Shown here: in pieces, positions 14,338 through 23,654 of the stretch
Position numbering within the stretch: the stretch's first letter is position 1
How the letters are laid out: the number at the start of each line of letters is the position of its first letter
Source of the DNA: UBA4416 sp036676295
GTDB lineage: Bacteria; Bacteroidota; Bacteroidia; B-17B0; Aurantibacillaceae
Length of the DNA stretch: 64,000 bases
Reading direction: 5' to 3'
Assembly: GCA_036676295.1 (NCBI GenBank)
Contig: JAKFDE010000031.1
Span: forward strand, 243,240 to 307,239
Notes under the pieces: model-generated
What the model was told of the DNA's origin: nothing
Database searches by the model: none
Seen by the model: the letters and a program-made list of their open reading frames with translations, nothing else
Position numbers and translations under genes: made by a program

Positions 14338-16461
14338 CTACACCTTGATGCCAATTACACAAACATCATCCACTTGCTCAAGATCTCCTTTCCAGGAGTT
14401 AAACGCTTTTTCTAAAATTGCACTTTGCTCTTGTAGTGGTTTTGTAGAATTTGCTACTAACAATTCATTAAATTGTTTGTATTTGAATTTCTTTCCATTT
14501 GGTCCGCCAAACTGATCGGCAAAACCATCTGTAAATAAATAAAAAACAGAGCCTTCTATATAATTTATTTCGTGGGTAGTAAAAGGAGCCGGATTATCTA
14601 TTTTACCTACCGGTTGTTTATTGGCTTTGATCTCGACAAGCTTGTTACTCTCATTTTCACCCGAACTGCCAAAATATTGAATATACCACAATGGATTATT
14701 GGCGCCACTCCAAAATATTTTTTTATGTTTTGAATCGATGCAAAGCATAGAAATATCCATTCCATCTTTTACTTCACTTTCGCTTTTAGCAAACGTTTCT
14801 AAAACCAAACTACGGGTTGTATTTAAAATTTCGCCTGGTGTTATTATACCAAATTCATTTACAGTACGATGTAAGGCATTGCTACATACCACCGATACCA
14901 TAGCGCCGGGCACTCCATGTCCGGTACAATCTGCGGCTGCTATCCACAACAAATGATCTTTTTGTTCAAACCAATAAAAATCTCCTGCCACAATATCTTT
15001 AGGTTTAAATAACACAAAGCTTTGTGGTAAGTGTTGTCTGATCAAACTAATTGGTGGTAAGATAGCGTCTTGTAATCGCTTGGCATAGATCATACTATCT
15101 ACAATTTCCTTATTCTTCTCATCTACAATTTCTTTTTGCTTTTCAACTTCTTGTTTTTGCAAAAGAATAATTTTATTTGATCTTTGCTTTTGCCTGAACT
15201 GGTAAAACACCAGCAAAATTGTAATTATAGCAACAATGATAATGGATATATAAATAGTTGATCTCCTATTTTGTTCAGAAAGTTTCAGATCCTTATTAGA
15301 CAATTCTAATTTTTGTTTATCAATTTCCACCTGCTTTTTACCAGACTCATACTTTTCCTGCATTTCTTTAAGCAGTTTATTATTTTCGGTGCTATGAATA
15401 GAATCATAGGTTTCAAAATATTTTTCGTGATAAGCCAACGCTTCCTTAAAATTGTTTTCAGATTTATACAATCCATATAACTGCTTATAATTATCCGATA
15501 ACAATCCTAATTGCATACTTTTCTCAGCATAAGCAACCGATTCATTTAAGTACTTTCTGCCTTTCTCTTTATTACCGGTAGAAATAGCCAAGCGACTTAA
15601 AGCTCCTAAATTCACAGTAATTCCATAAGAATCTCCCATACTATAACTTAAGTCTAAGCTTTTTTGCAAATGTTTTTCTGCTTCAGGAAAATTATTCATT
15701 TCGGCATATAAGTTTCCTAAATTGTGATAAGTCATCGCTAAACCCTGCTGGTCATTCATGCGTGTCCAAACATTAATGGCTTCATCATAATAATATTTAG
15801 CAGAGTCTAATTGTTTTAACATAAAGTATACCTGACCAATATTATTCACATCATTTCCATATCCCCAACCTTTTTTCTTACTATAAATATTTGCCGATAG
15901 TTTAAAATAAGACAAGGCTTCTTTAAACATGCCTTGTTCAGCATAAATTGTCCCAATATTCATAGCAGTACCGGCCACATCATCTTCCTTCAAATGTTTT
16001 TCTGCAATATCGATCGATTTTAAATAATACTCTAAAGCTTTAGGTAAGTTTGAAACATTTTGAAACGAGAAACCGATGTTGTTATAAACGCTCCATAATT
16101 GCTGGTACTTATTAGCTTTTAAATAAATTTTCTCAGCCATTTCATAATGATTAATAGCTGTTTTATGTTCCCCGACATAATCTGCGGCTTTACCTTTAAG
16201 CATGTGGTAACTACCCACAAATACCGCTGTATCTTTCAACTGTCCGTAAATAGTTTCTAACTGAGACATGAAAGACGGTACTTTAGAAGGATCCTTTCTG
16301 TCATAAAGGGAAATTAATTTCTCTAAAGCTTTTAATTTATCAAGATCTGCTGAGCTTTGACTTTTAATAACCTTTAATAAACTATCTTCATTTACTGCAG
16401 AAATATTTAAAAATGAAAAAGCAAAAACAAAAGCTATAACTATTTTTATAAATATTTTCAT
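14338..16461 (-). CDS. TPR / SpoIIE-type serine phosphatase, membrane bound
   Basis: 707 residues: signal peptide, about eight TPR repeats (residues ~30-370; for example LPKALEYYLKSIDIAEKHL, YAEMNNFPEAEKHLQKSLDLS), a coiled coil, a membrane helix (about 398-418, YISIIIVAIITILLVFY), a second coiled coil, then a PP2C/SpoIIE (RsbU-like) domain at ~490-705. Metal-binding acidic motifs are intact: DIVAGDFYWFE, AAADCTGHGVPGA, VKDGMDISML, FTDGFADQFGG, VDDVCVIGIKV. TPRs are on the periplasmic side and the phosphatase inside, so it is likely a sensor. No RsbV/RsbW partner is next to it. Shares an operon with a paralogue and a nuclease-like gene. Confidence 0.9.
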   Translation of the reverse strand: MKIFIKIVIAFVFAFSFLNISAVNEDSLLKVIKSQSSADLDKLKALEKLISLYDRKDPSKVPSFMSQLETIYGQLKDTAVFVGSYHMLKGKAADYVGEHKTAINHYEMAEKIYLKANKYQQLWSVYNNIGFSFQNVSNLPKALEYYLKSIDIAEKHLKEDDVAGTAMNIGTIYAEQGMFKEALSYFKLSANIYSKKKGWGYGNDVNNIGQVYFMLKQLDSAKYYYDEAINVWTRMNDQQGLAMTYHNLGNLYAEMNNFPEAEKHLQKSLDLSYSMGDSYGITVNLGALSRLAISTGNKEKGRKYLNESVAYAEKSMQLGLLSDNYKQLYGLYKSENNFKEALAYHEKYFETYDSIHSTENNKLLKEMQEKYESGKKQVEIDKQKLELSNKDLKLSEQNRRSTIYISIIIVAIITILLVFYQFRQKQRSNKIILLQKQEVEKQKEIVDEKNKEIVDSMIYAKRLQDAILPPISLIRQHLPQSFVLFKPKDIVAGDFYWFEQKDHLLWIAAADCTGHGVPGAMVSVVCSNALHRTVNEFGIITPGEILNTTRSLVLETFAKSESEVKDGMDISMLCIDSKHKKIFWSGANNPLWYIQYFGSSGENESNKLVEIKANKQPVGKIDNPAPFTTHEINYIEGSVFYLFTDGFADQFGGPNGKKFKYKQFNELLVANSTKPLQEQSAILEKAFNSWKGDLEQVDDVCVIGIKV

Positions 16462-16510
16462 TTAACTATGATTATGGTTTATAATGTCTTGCTTTTTGAA
16501 AAAACTGAAA

Positions 16511-17500
16511 TTAATCTTCATGCCCTTTGGCATTCTTGATTTTTTGTTGCAGATACAATTCTTCTTCTTTTTGCATTTGGAGTTTTAAAGAATCGCTAAT
16601 ATCTTTTTCTCCTAATTTTTCTAAATTTGGTTTTCCGGCATTGACCCAGGCGGTGTACCACAAACTACCCACCATCTCAATACTTTCTCTCATCCTTCGT
16701 TCTACCTGACCTTTGATCATAAGATCATAGCGATTAGTGTATTCAACCGAATACACTTTTGTCATCAAGCTTCCTCTGTTTTCGTAAGCGTATTTTTGGT
16801 CCTGTGGAAATTCCTTATTCAACATGGCTTCAAATTTCAATACGCTATCTACTGCCATGTGGCTATCGTATACAACTTTCCATGCAGATTTAATTGGAGA
16901 ATCTACATAATGTGCGCGCCCAACAAAATAGTCGTAGTCTTCGGCTTTTAATTCAGGAATTCTACTTTCCCAAAAACCATGTATACCTCTTTGTCCGGTC
17001 ATCTGTCCATTATAGTTTTCGGTAGTATGCAAAGGGACGTGTGCATCGGCAATGTAATGACCCAGATCGGCGCTGTAACTTAAGATGCGATCTAAATTCT
17101 CGTCCTTAAATGCATTCATTAATTTATAATAATGTTTTTCTATTTGCCATGGCACAATGCCATAAGCCATCAAGGTATCTTCGGTATATTTTGCTACCGC
17201 TTGTTTCCAGAATTTTGGCACAGAATCAAACGCATGTTCACCATAATGATCAATGTCAATATAATGTCGCGGAGCTTCACCTTCTACACCATAACGTCGT
17301 TTATCAGGATCAACCGCATGATTGGTAATAAATTCAATATGTTTTTTGTAAAACGTTACCATTTCCGGAGGTAATGTAAACACAGCCATTCGGTTAATCC
17401 GTTTGTGTCCGTAAAAACCCCAGGATTGCGCAGATTCTTTAGGGAGAAAAAACATCAATCCCAAACAAACACCTGTAATTATTAAAATTCGTTTTATCAT
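16511..17500 (-). CDS. S1/P1 nuclease / zinc-dependent phospholipase C-like secreted hydrolase
   Basis: A 329-residue exported enzyme. After the signal peptide (to about residue 25) the mature chain starts near SAQSWGFYGHKRINRMAV, matching the Trp/His N-terminal zinc ligand pattern of the trinuclear-zinc family. Further ligands are in APRHYIDIDHYGE and the strong motif SADLGHYIADAHVPLHTTENYNGQ, followed by GIHGFWESRIPEL. This family cleaves nucleic acids or phospholipids; I cannot tell which. The C-terminus is a Lys/Glu-rich helix. It sits between two SpoIIE genes (gaps of 19 and 49 bp), so it is probably co-expressed with them. Confidence 0.85.
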   Translation of the reverse strand: MIKRILIITGVCLGLMFFLPKESAQSWGFYGHKRINRMAVFTLPPEMVTFYKKHIEFITNHAVDPDKRRYGVEGEAPRHYIDIDHYGEHAFDSVPKFWKQAVAKYTEDTLMAYGIVPWQIEKHYYKLMNAFKDENLDRILSYSADLGHYIADAHVPLHTTENYNGQMTGQRGIHGFWESRIPELKAEDYDYFVGRAHYVDSPIKSAWKVVYDSHMAVDSVLKFEAMLNKEFPQDQKYAYENRGSLMTKVYSVEYTNRYDLMIKGQVERRMRESIEMVGSLWYTAWVNAGKPNLEKLGEKDISDSLKLQMQKEEELYLQQKIKNAKGHED

Positions 17501-17519
17501 TTATTTTTTATAACACAAT

Positions 17520-19508
17520 TTATATCTTAATGCCGATCACTAACACGTCATCCACTTGCTCATACGATTGTTTCCAATCTAAAAATGTTTGCTTTACTTT
17601 TTGATATTGCTCATTAGCCGACAAGCCTGCAATAGACAATAACATGTTTTTCATGTTTTTGGTCATCATTTTTTTACCATCGCTTCCGCCAAACTGATCG
17701 GCATAACCATCAGTGAAAATATAAACTGAATCATCTTTTTGTAAACTTACAGTAGTCGTTCTAAACTCCTGATCATCAGAAGTAAATCCGGCGATAGCTG
17801 TTTTTTCGGATTTATATTCTATTAATTCGTTGTTGCGAACTACATACAACGGGCGATTGGCTCCGGCAAATTCCACTTCATTTGTTAAAGTATCAAACTT
17901 TAATAAAGCAATATCCATTCCATCCTTTTGTTTTGATTCATCCAAATGCTGTTTTAGTACTTGTTTTATTTCAATATTCAAATATGATAAGATCCCGCTT
18001 GGTGACGTGATCTTTTTCTCAAAAATAGCTTGTACAATTTTATCTACACCAATAATACTCATTAAAGCACCAGGAACGCCATGCCCGGTACAATCTGCCG
18101 CAATGCAATAAAAATCAGTTCCTACTTTACTAAACCAATAAAAATCACCACTCACTACATCCTTTGGTCTATAATAAACAAAGCTTTCATTAAACTGACC
18201 AGTCAGTTCTTTTTTATCAGGTAACAAGGCCAACTGAATTCCTCTGGCATATTGAATGCTATTATCAATTTCCTGTTTTTTTTCGGCAATGATATGATTT
18301 TGAGATTGAAGCTGAATATTGGTTAATTGCTTTTGTTTATTTTGACGAAGCAATAAACCCGCTATAACTAATACCACCATGGCTAATACAATGAGCCCTA
18401 TAATGAAATAACTTTTTTTCTTGTTCTTTAATTCCTGTATTTCATTGCTTTGTTTAAGCTGTGCTACGTTGGCTTCTGCTTTTTCTAACGAAAAAGTGCT
18501 TTGCAAATTACTAATACTGGTAGAGTAAGCTTCTTTGTCAACTATTTCTTTTAAAGCCATGTATTGCTGATAATAATCAAATGCTTTCTGATAATTTCCC
18601 TGCTTATAAGAACCTTCTCCCAAACCTTTAAGTGCTGACATTTGTGCGTCCTTAAATTCATGCCTAACATTATAATTTTTTACAAGCTCTAATTTTTTAA
18701 GCGCTTCCGGAATTTTATTGGTCTCAATTTCACATAAACCAATGTTTAATAAACTGATCATCATACTTGATGAATCTTCATTGACGCGGTGCATTTCAAA
18801 ACTCTTGTTCTGATAAAGTAATGCCGGTGAAAACTGTCCTGCTTTAAAATAAAGATCGCCTAAATTACCATAAAACATTCCCAGTTCCTGCTGATAATCT
18901 TTTACCTGAGCAAGCGTTATTCCCTTTAGGAAATAGGTTTTTGAAGAATCAAAATATTGTGTTTTATTTTCAGTATTAAATCTATCTGTATAATAGCTTC
19001 CTAAGGCATTATAAATTCTCAATAATCCAAAAGAGTCTTTTGCGGCAGAATATAAATTCAACGACTTATACAAATAGTGATCTTCCTTATAATTATGTTG
19101 TTGAATACAAATGATCCATCCTATATTATATAAAGAGAAAGCAATTTGTTTATTGTCTTTTATCGAATCGCTGATACGGTATGATTTAAAATAATAACGT
19201 TGTGCTTTATCATAATCAGAATGAAACCAATGCGCATCTGCCAGGCAATTATTAGCTTCGATTTGTCCTTTAAGGTATTTCAGTTTTTGAGATAGTTCTA
19301 ACGCCTGATCAGCATAGGTAACCGAACTTTTAAAATCCTCGTTACTAAGCTTGTAAGATAAACGGATCAGCTTTTTAACTTTAACGGTATCTTCTTTACA
19401 GGTGTCTATCGCCGCCTTTAATTTTTTAATGGCTGTTAACTCCTGCCCTATACCAAGCTGAGTAAAAAAAACAATTACTACAAAATATATGAACTTAATT
19501 TTAGACAT
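17520..19508 (-). CDS. TPR / SpoIIE-type serine phosphatase, membrane bound
   Basis: 662 residues, same plan as the gene at 14338: signal peptide, TPRs (about 20-330, such as IPEALKKLELVKNYN and YQKAFDYYQQYMAL), one membrane helix (about 362-384, SYFIIGLIVLAMVVLVIAGLLL), short coiled coil, PP2C/SpoIIE domain (~430-660). Acidic motifs are complete: DVVSGDFYWFSK, AADCTGHGVPGALMS, KDGMDIALLKF, FTDGYADQFGG, VDDVLVIGIKI. First gene of a likely three-gene operon. The closeness of the two paralogues suggests a local duplication followed by divergence. Confidence 0.9.
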   Translation of the reverse strand: MSKIKFIYFVVIVFFTQLGIGQELTAIKKLKAAIDTCKEDTVKVKKLIRLSYKLSNEDFKSSVTYADQALELSQKLKYLKGQIEANNCLADAHWFHSDYDKAQRYYFKSYRISDSIKDNKQIAFSLYNIGWIICIQQHNYKEDHYLYKSLNLYSAAKDSFGLLRIYNALGSYYTDRFNTENKTQYFDSSKTYFLKGITLAQVKDYQQELGMFYGNLGDLYFKAGQFSPALLYQNKSFEMHRVNEDSSSMMISLLNIGLCEIETNKIPEALKKLELVKNYNVRHEFKDAQMSALKGLGEGSYKQGNYQKAFDYYQQYMALKEIVDKEAYSTSISNLQSTFSLEKAEANVAQLKQSNEIQELKNKKKSYFIIGLIVLAMVVLVIAGLLLRQNKQKQLTNIQLQSQNHIIAEKKQEIDNSIQYARGIQLALLPDKKELTGQFNESFVYYRPKDVVSGDFYWFSKVGTDFYCIAADCTGHGVPGALMSIIGVDKIVQAIFEKKITSPSGILSYLNIEIKQVLKQHLDESKQKDGMDIALLKFDTLTNEVEFAGANRPLYVVRNNELIEYKSEKTAIAGFTSDDQEFRTTTVSLQKDDSVYIFTDGYADQFGGSDGKKMMTKNMKNMLLSIAGLSANEQYQKVKQTFLDWKQSYEQVDDVLVIGIKI

Positions 19509-19560
19509 AAAGTATTAAAGATATACAAAAAAAATACTTTATTAAAAAATAATCATTCAC

Positions 19561-19610
19561 AAAATAGGTGCTGAAATTAAAAAAAATAGGTGCTAAATTT
19601 TGTACCTTTA
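19561..19610 (+). promoter_or_regulatory. Direct repeats and -7 box before the 196-residue T9SS gene
   Basis: AAAATAGGTGCT occurs at 19561 and again at 19583, 22 bp apart. TACCTTTA at 19603-19610 fits the -7 box, 24 bp before the ATG. The repeats cover the -33 region, so an activator or repressor site is plausible. No consensus -33 TTG at the right distance. Confidence 0.4.
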
Positions 19611-19634
19611 CTGTAAATTCAAGCATCGTTTTAA

Positions 19635-20225
19635 ATGAAACAAAGTTTAAGATATGTATTGGTCGTTTGTCTTCTGTTTATAGTAGAAAGTGCTTTATTG
19701 GCTCAATCTCGTATTCAAAATTTAAATGCTACTCAATACAAAAACAATATTCAAATTAGTTGCGTTTTAGGCATGGGAAGTCCCTGCTCCGGATACAAGA
19801 TAGAACGTTCTTCTGACTCTTATCATTTTGAGACCATATATGATTATGCCGGCGTGTGTGGTAGTAATGAAAAAGAACTAAGTATTTCATACACTGATCA
19901 AAACCCGATCAAGAACTCCACTAACTATTACAGAGTGGTCATTCCTCCATCCGATTATTCGGCTATAGTAGCTAGTGATTATATTGAATTTCCTGAAAAC
20001 GGATATTTTTTATTACAAAATCCGGTTACAGATACTTTTACTTTATATACCAATCTTCAAGAATCAGGAAATATAATAATATACAATCAACAAGGACATA
20101 AGGTTTTAGAATTTAAAAAAACACAAGAGGGAATGTTTAAAGAGGATGTTTCTGATTTACCTGTTGGACTTTACTATTTTACAGTTGAGAATAAAAAAAT
20201 CAGGGGCAAATTTCTAAAAAATTAA
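19635..20225 (+). CDS. T9SS type A sorting-domain protein, small
   Basis: 196 residues: signal peptide (to about residue 24, VESALLAQ), a ~100-residue beta-rich domain with cysteines (SCVLGMGSPCSGYKIERSSDSYHFETIYDYAGVCGS, fibronectin-III-like), then a C-terminal sorting domain of ~70 residues (GYFLLQNPVTDTFTL ... IIIYNQQGHKVLEFKK ... VSDLPVGLYYFTVENKKIRGKFLKN). The tail directs export by the type IX system. It diverges from the SpoIIE operon. Function of the passenger unknown. Confidence 0.85.
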   Translation: MKQSLRYVLVVCLLFIVESALLAQSRIQNLNATQYKNNIQISCVLGMGSPCSGYKIERSSDSYHFETIYDYAGVCGSNEKELSISYTDQNPIKNSTNYYRVVIPPSDYSAIVASDYIEFPENGYFLLQNPVTDTFTLYTNLQESGNIIIYNQQGHKVLEFKKTQEGMFKEDVSDLPVGLYYFTVENKKIRGKFLKN

Positions 20226-20256
20226 ATTCTTAAAGTCCATTGCAATTGTATTAAAT

Positions 20257-20293
20257 AAAAAACCCATCCACTGTCATTAGCGGATGGGTTTTC
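20257..20293. terminator. Bidirectional intrinsic terminator before citrate synthase 3' end
   Basis: AAAACCCATCC and GGATGGGTTTT pair around a 12-nt loop between convergent genes, with A and T runs on the two sides. Confidence 0.85.
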
Positions 20294-20309
20294 TTTTCTT
20301 AGTTAACTA

Positions 20310-21632
20310 TTACGCTTTGGCTTCTTGTGCTGCTTTAATTTTTGCTTTGATATTATCAGTTGTTGTAGAGTTTGGTCTTTCAATAGCAGAACCTGTTGCT
20401 CTATCCCATACTAAACTAGCTAATACACCTAATGCACGAGACACACCGAATAATACTGTATAGAAATCATATTCATGCATACCATAATGTGATAATAAGG
20501 CTCCAGAGTGAGCATCAACATTTGGCCAAGGATTTTTTATTTTCCCGGTTGATTCTAAAATTGGAGGCGCTACTTCGTACACCATTTGAACAATTTCACA
20601 AATATCGTCATGCTTAATGTATGTTCTGTAAAAATCTTGTTGAGCCGTGAAACGAGGATCTGTTTTACGTAATACCGCATGTCCATATCCAGGAACAACT
20701 TTACCTTCAGCTAAGGTTTGTTTAATATACTCAGCAATTTGCTCTTTAGTTGGTAAACCACCACCTAAATTCTCTTTCAACTCCATGATCCAATTCAACA
20801 CTTCCTGATTTGCTAATCCATGTAATGGACCTGCTAAACCATTCATACCCGCTGCAAAAGCTAAATACGGATCAGATAAAGCTGAACCAACCAAATGGGT
20901 TGCATGTGCCGAAACGTTTCCTCCTTCATGATCAACGTGAATCGTTAAATATAAACGCATTAAACGTTTCATATCAAACTCTTCGTAACCTAACATATGT
21001 GCAAAGTTTGCTGCCCAATCTAATTTATGATCCGGTTCAATATGAGCTCCGTTTTTGTATTTACGACGGTAGATATAAGAGGCAATACGTGGTAAACGTG
21101 CAATTAAATTCATTGAATCTTCATACACATAATCCCAATAATCTTTTTTGTTTACACCTTTTGCATACGCTTTAGCAAACACACTTTCGGTTTGCATAGC
21201 CATAATACCAACTACAAACTGTGTCATTGGATGAGCATCTGTCGGTAATTTTTCAATGACATCAAACACATGTTTCGGTACATTGCTACGTTTTTGCCAT
21301 TCGCCGGTAATGTAATTAACGTCTTCTTGAGTTGGCAATTCACCAACTAACATTAAATAAAATATTCCTTCCGGTAATGGTTCAGTACCACCCGGAGCCT
21401 TAGGTAAATGCTTGCGTAATTCAGGGATAGAATAACCTCTAAAACGAATTCCTTCTTCAGCATCTAATTTAGATGTTTCAGTTACCATCCCAATCATACC
21501 TTTCATTCCTTGGTATACTTGAGCTACAGTAATTTCACCTAATTTTAAATCGCCATGATTTTTGATAATATCTTTAATTTCTGCCGCTAAAGGCACTGCT
21601 TTTTCACGAAACTTATCTTTTAATCTATCCAT
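20310..21632 (-). CDS. gltA: Citrate synthase, eukaryote-like type
   Basis: Condenses acetyl-CoA and oxaloacetate to citrate at the entry of the TCA cycle. 440 residues. The catalytic residues are recognisable: His in GLAGPLHGLANQEVLNWI, His in VPGYGHAVLRKTDPRF, Asp in NVDAHSGALLSHYGM. Substrate Arg lie in the last block (WDRATGSAIERPNS). The sequence style (GLKGMIGMVTETSKLDAEEGIRFRGYSIPEL, HVDHEGGNVSAHATHLVGSALSDPYLA) is that of mitochondrial-type enzymes, unlike E. coli GltA; this type is found in some Bacteroidota. Monocistronic; the symbol is used for function, not orthology. Confidence 0.96.
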   Translation of the reverse strand: MDRLKDKFREKAVPLAAEIKDIIKNHGDLKLGEITVAQVYQGMKGMIGMVTETSKLDAEEGIRFRGYSIPELRKHLPKAPGGTEPLPEGIFYLMLVGELPTQEDVNYITGEWQKRSNVPKHVFDVIEKLPTDAHPMTQFVVGIMAMQTESVFAKAYAKGVNKKDYWDYVYEDSMNLIARLPRIASYIYRRKYKNGAHIEPDHKLDWAANFAHMLGYEEFDMKRLMRLYLTIHVDHEGGNVSAHATHLVGSALSDPYLAFAAGMNGLAGPLHGLANQEVLNWIMELKENLGGGLPTKEQIAEYIKQTLAEGKVVPGYGHAVLRKTDPRFTAQQDFYRTYIKHDDICEIVQMVYEVAPPILESTGKIKNPWPNVDAHSGALLSHYGMHEYDFYTVLFGVSRALGVLASLVWDRATGSAIERPNSTTTDNIKAKIKAAQEAKA

Positions 21633-21776
21633 TTTTTTGTCGTTTTAATACCTTGTAAATTTATACAGTGTATTGGTTTAAACAAATTTAATTTCATTAT
21701 TTTTTTGTAAAATTTCGAATCATAATCCACATCCTGGAAATATTGATTTGAGGGTTAATTCAAGAAATCAGAGCAA

Positions 21777-22487
21777 TTAATAGGCTAATTTTGTAACTGA
21801 ATAACTCAAAGTATCAATAACAGCAAGGGTATTAACCAAAGATGGCCTTTCCAAAATAACACTCACGGTTTCCTGCGCCATCATAGAACCTACTATACCG
21901 GGAACTATTCCTAAAACCCCATTTTCCGAACAACTTGGTACATCCTCCGCATTGGGAGCTTCCGGAAAAATGTCCCTCAAATTCTTACTTCCCTTATAAT
22001 TAAAAACAGCTAATTGTCCCTGATACGCTAAAATACTGCCATAGATCAATGGTTTATTCAAGTTTACACAGGCATCATTTACAACATAGCGGGTAGCAAA
22101 ATTATCGCAACCATCTACCACAATATCATAGTTTTTCAAAAGTTCTGCCGCATTAGATTCATCCAATAAAACATCGTGTTTTATTAAATTAATAAAAGGG
22201 TTTTGCTGAGCTAACTTCTGAAAAGCAACCTCCACTTTTTTCTGGCCAACATTTTCAGAAGTATATAAAACCTGACGGTGTAAATTAGATTCATCCACGG
22301 TATCAAAATCGATCAAACCAATCGTTCCAACACCCATAGCCGTTAAATACTGCAAAGTGGGACAACCTAGACCTCCCACTCCAATAACCGCTACTTTAGC
22401 TTGCTTGAGTTTTATCTGCCCATTGATACCGATATCATCCAGCATCACCTGCTTCATATAGCGTTTCATCTCCTCCTTCGTCAGCAT
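21777..22487 (-). CDS. thiF: ThiF/MoeB-family adenylyltransferase, C-terminally short
   Basis: Last gene of the thiamine operon; activates the ThiS C-terminus as acyl-adenylate so sulfur can be attached. The ATG at 22487, one base after the thiH stop, is chosen over an in-frame ATG 17 codons upstream inside thiH. 236 residues: ATP loop GVGGLGCPTLQYLTAMGVGTIGLIDFD (about 26-52), SNLHRQVLY with the Arg finger, DGCDNFATRYVVND, and the catalytic-loop Cys in VPSCSENGVLG. The C-terminus stops at VIDTLSYSVTKLAY, before the usual CxxC zinc pair, and no first CxxC is seen. Zinc site therefore absent. Confidence 0.88.
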   Translation of the reverse strand: MLTKEEMKRYMKQVMLDDIGINGQIKLKQAKVAVIGVGGLGCPTLQYLTAMGVGTIGLIDFDTVDESNLHRQVLYTSENVGQKKVEVAFQKLAQQNPFINLIKHDVLLDESNAAELLKNYDIVVDGCDNFATRYVVNDACVNLNKPLIYGSILAYQGQLAVFNYKGSKNLRDIFPEAPNAEDVPSCSENGVLGIVPGIVGSMMAQETVSVILERPSLVNTLAVIDTLSYSVTKLAY

Positions 22488-22488
22488 A

Positions 22489-23598
22489 CTATTTAAAATT
22501 AGAATCCCAATCTTTATAAACCGGTTCGTAACCGGCATTAGTAATCAACTCTGCAATTTCTTTTAAACTGCGTTCATCACTGATCTCAAATTGCTCTAAA
22601 GACTCAGGTTCCACCGCATAACCACCCGGGTTGGTTTTAGAGCCAGCACTCATGGATGTTACTCCTAAAGGAATGACATTGTTTCTGAATTTTTCGGATT
22701 CGCGCGTTGAGATCGATAACTCGACATCTTCATTCAACAAACGGTAAGCGCACATTAATTGTACTAAGTTTTTGTCAGTTACAATCACATTAGGCTCTAT
22801 AATTCCTTCAGCCGGGCGCATGCGCGGAAAAGAAATAGAATATTTAGTTTGCCAATATGTCTTTTGTAAATAATCTAAATGCAAGGCACAAAAAAAGGAA
22901 TCCACTCTCCAATCTTCCAAACCTAATAACACGCCTAAGCCAATTTTATGCATGTGTGTTTCCCCTATTCTATCAGGCGTTTCCAGTCGGTAGTTGAAAT
23001 TTGATTTTTTTCCTTTTGGATGATAGGTTTTATAAACTTCCTGATGATACGTTTCCTGATACACCAAAACCGAATACACTCCGGCTTCGTGCAACACTTT
23101 ATATTCATTGGTTTCCAGAGGTTGAAACTCAATAGAAATATTTGCAAAGTGAGGAGAAATTAATTTAATAGCATTTAAAAAATAATCTACATGCACCGTG
23201 TGATTGGCTTCGCCTGTTACTAATAAAATATGATTAAAGCCTTGTTGCTTGATCGCTTCTACTTCCTGCAAAATTTCTTTATCAGAAAGTGTTTTACGTT
23301 TCACTTTATTATCCAAACTAAAACCACAATACGTACAAATGTTATTGCACTCATTACTCAAATACATGGGCGCATACAATTGTATGGTTTTGCCAAAACG
23401 TTTTTTTGTTAACGCGTGAGCTTTCCCAGCCATTTGCTCTATATAAGATTCAGCAGCAGGAGATAGTAACGCTTTAAAATCCTCTAAAGTAAATTTAGAC
23501 GTGCTTAAAGCATGCTCTACATCACGCAATGTTTTAGAGTAGATAGAAGCTTTCACTTCTTCCCAGTTATATGATTCGAATATTTGTTTAAAATCCAT
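22489..23598 (-). CDS. thiH: 2-iminoacetate synthase (radical SAM)
   Basis: ThiH splits tyrosine to dehydroglycine (2-iminoacetate) for thiazole formation, using SAM and a 4Fe-4S cluster. 369 residues. The cluster motif CxxxCxxC is in LSNECNNICTYCGF (Cys near 83, 87 and 90). The BATS domain follows in the second half (SISTRESEKFRNNVIPLGVTSMSAGSKTNPGGYAVE). Anaerobic-type thiazole route, used in place of ThiO. It is separated from thiG by the inserted GxxExxY element and is followed by thiF with a 1-bp gap. Confidence 0.97.
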   Translation of the reverse strand: MDFKQIFESYNWEEVKASIYSKTLRDVEHALSTSKFTLEDFKALLSPAAESYIEQMAGKAHALTKKRFGKTIQLYAPMYLSNECNNICTYCGFSLDNKVKRKTLSDKEILQEVEAIKQQGFNHILLVTGEANHTVHVDYFLNAIKLISPHFANISIEFQPLETNEYKVLHEAGVYSVLVYQETYHQEVYKTYHPKGKKSNFNYRLETPDRIGETHMHKIGLGVLLGLEDWRVDSFFCALHLDYLQKTYWQTKYSISFPRMRPAEGIIEPNVIVTDKNLVQLMCAYRLLNEDVELSISTRESEKFRNNVIPLGVTSMSAGSKTNPGGYAVEPESLEQFEISDERSLKEIAELITNAGYEPVYKDWDSNFK

Positions 23599-23609
23599 TT
23601 TTATAATTA

Positions 23610-23652
23610 TTTCTCGCAGAGTATCGCTGATTTATTCGCAGAGACTCGCAGA
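23610..23652. repeat. Left terminal inverted repeat of the GxxExxY element
   Basis: A ~43-bp sequence starting TTTCTCGCAGAG whose inverse lies at 24047-24089. 33 of 43 positions match, in blocks TTTCTCGCAGA, CGCTGAT, CGCAGAG and CGCAGA. It starts 11 bp upstream (map side) of the thiH start. Confidence 0.75.
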
Positions 23653-23654
23653 GG

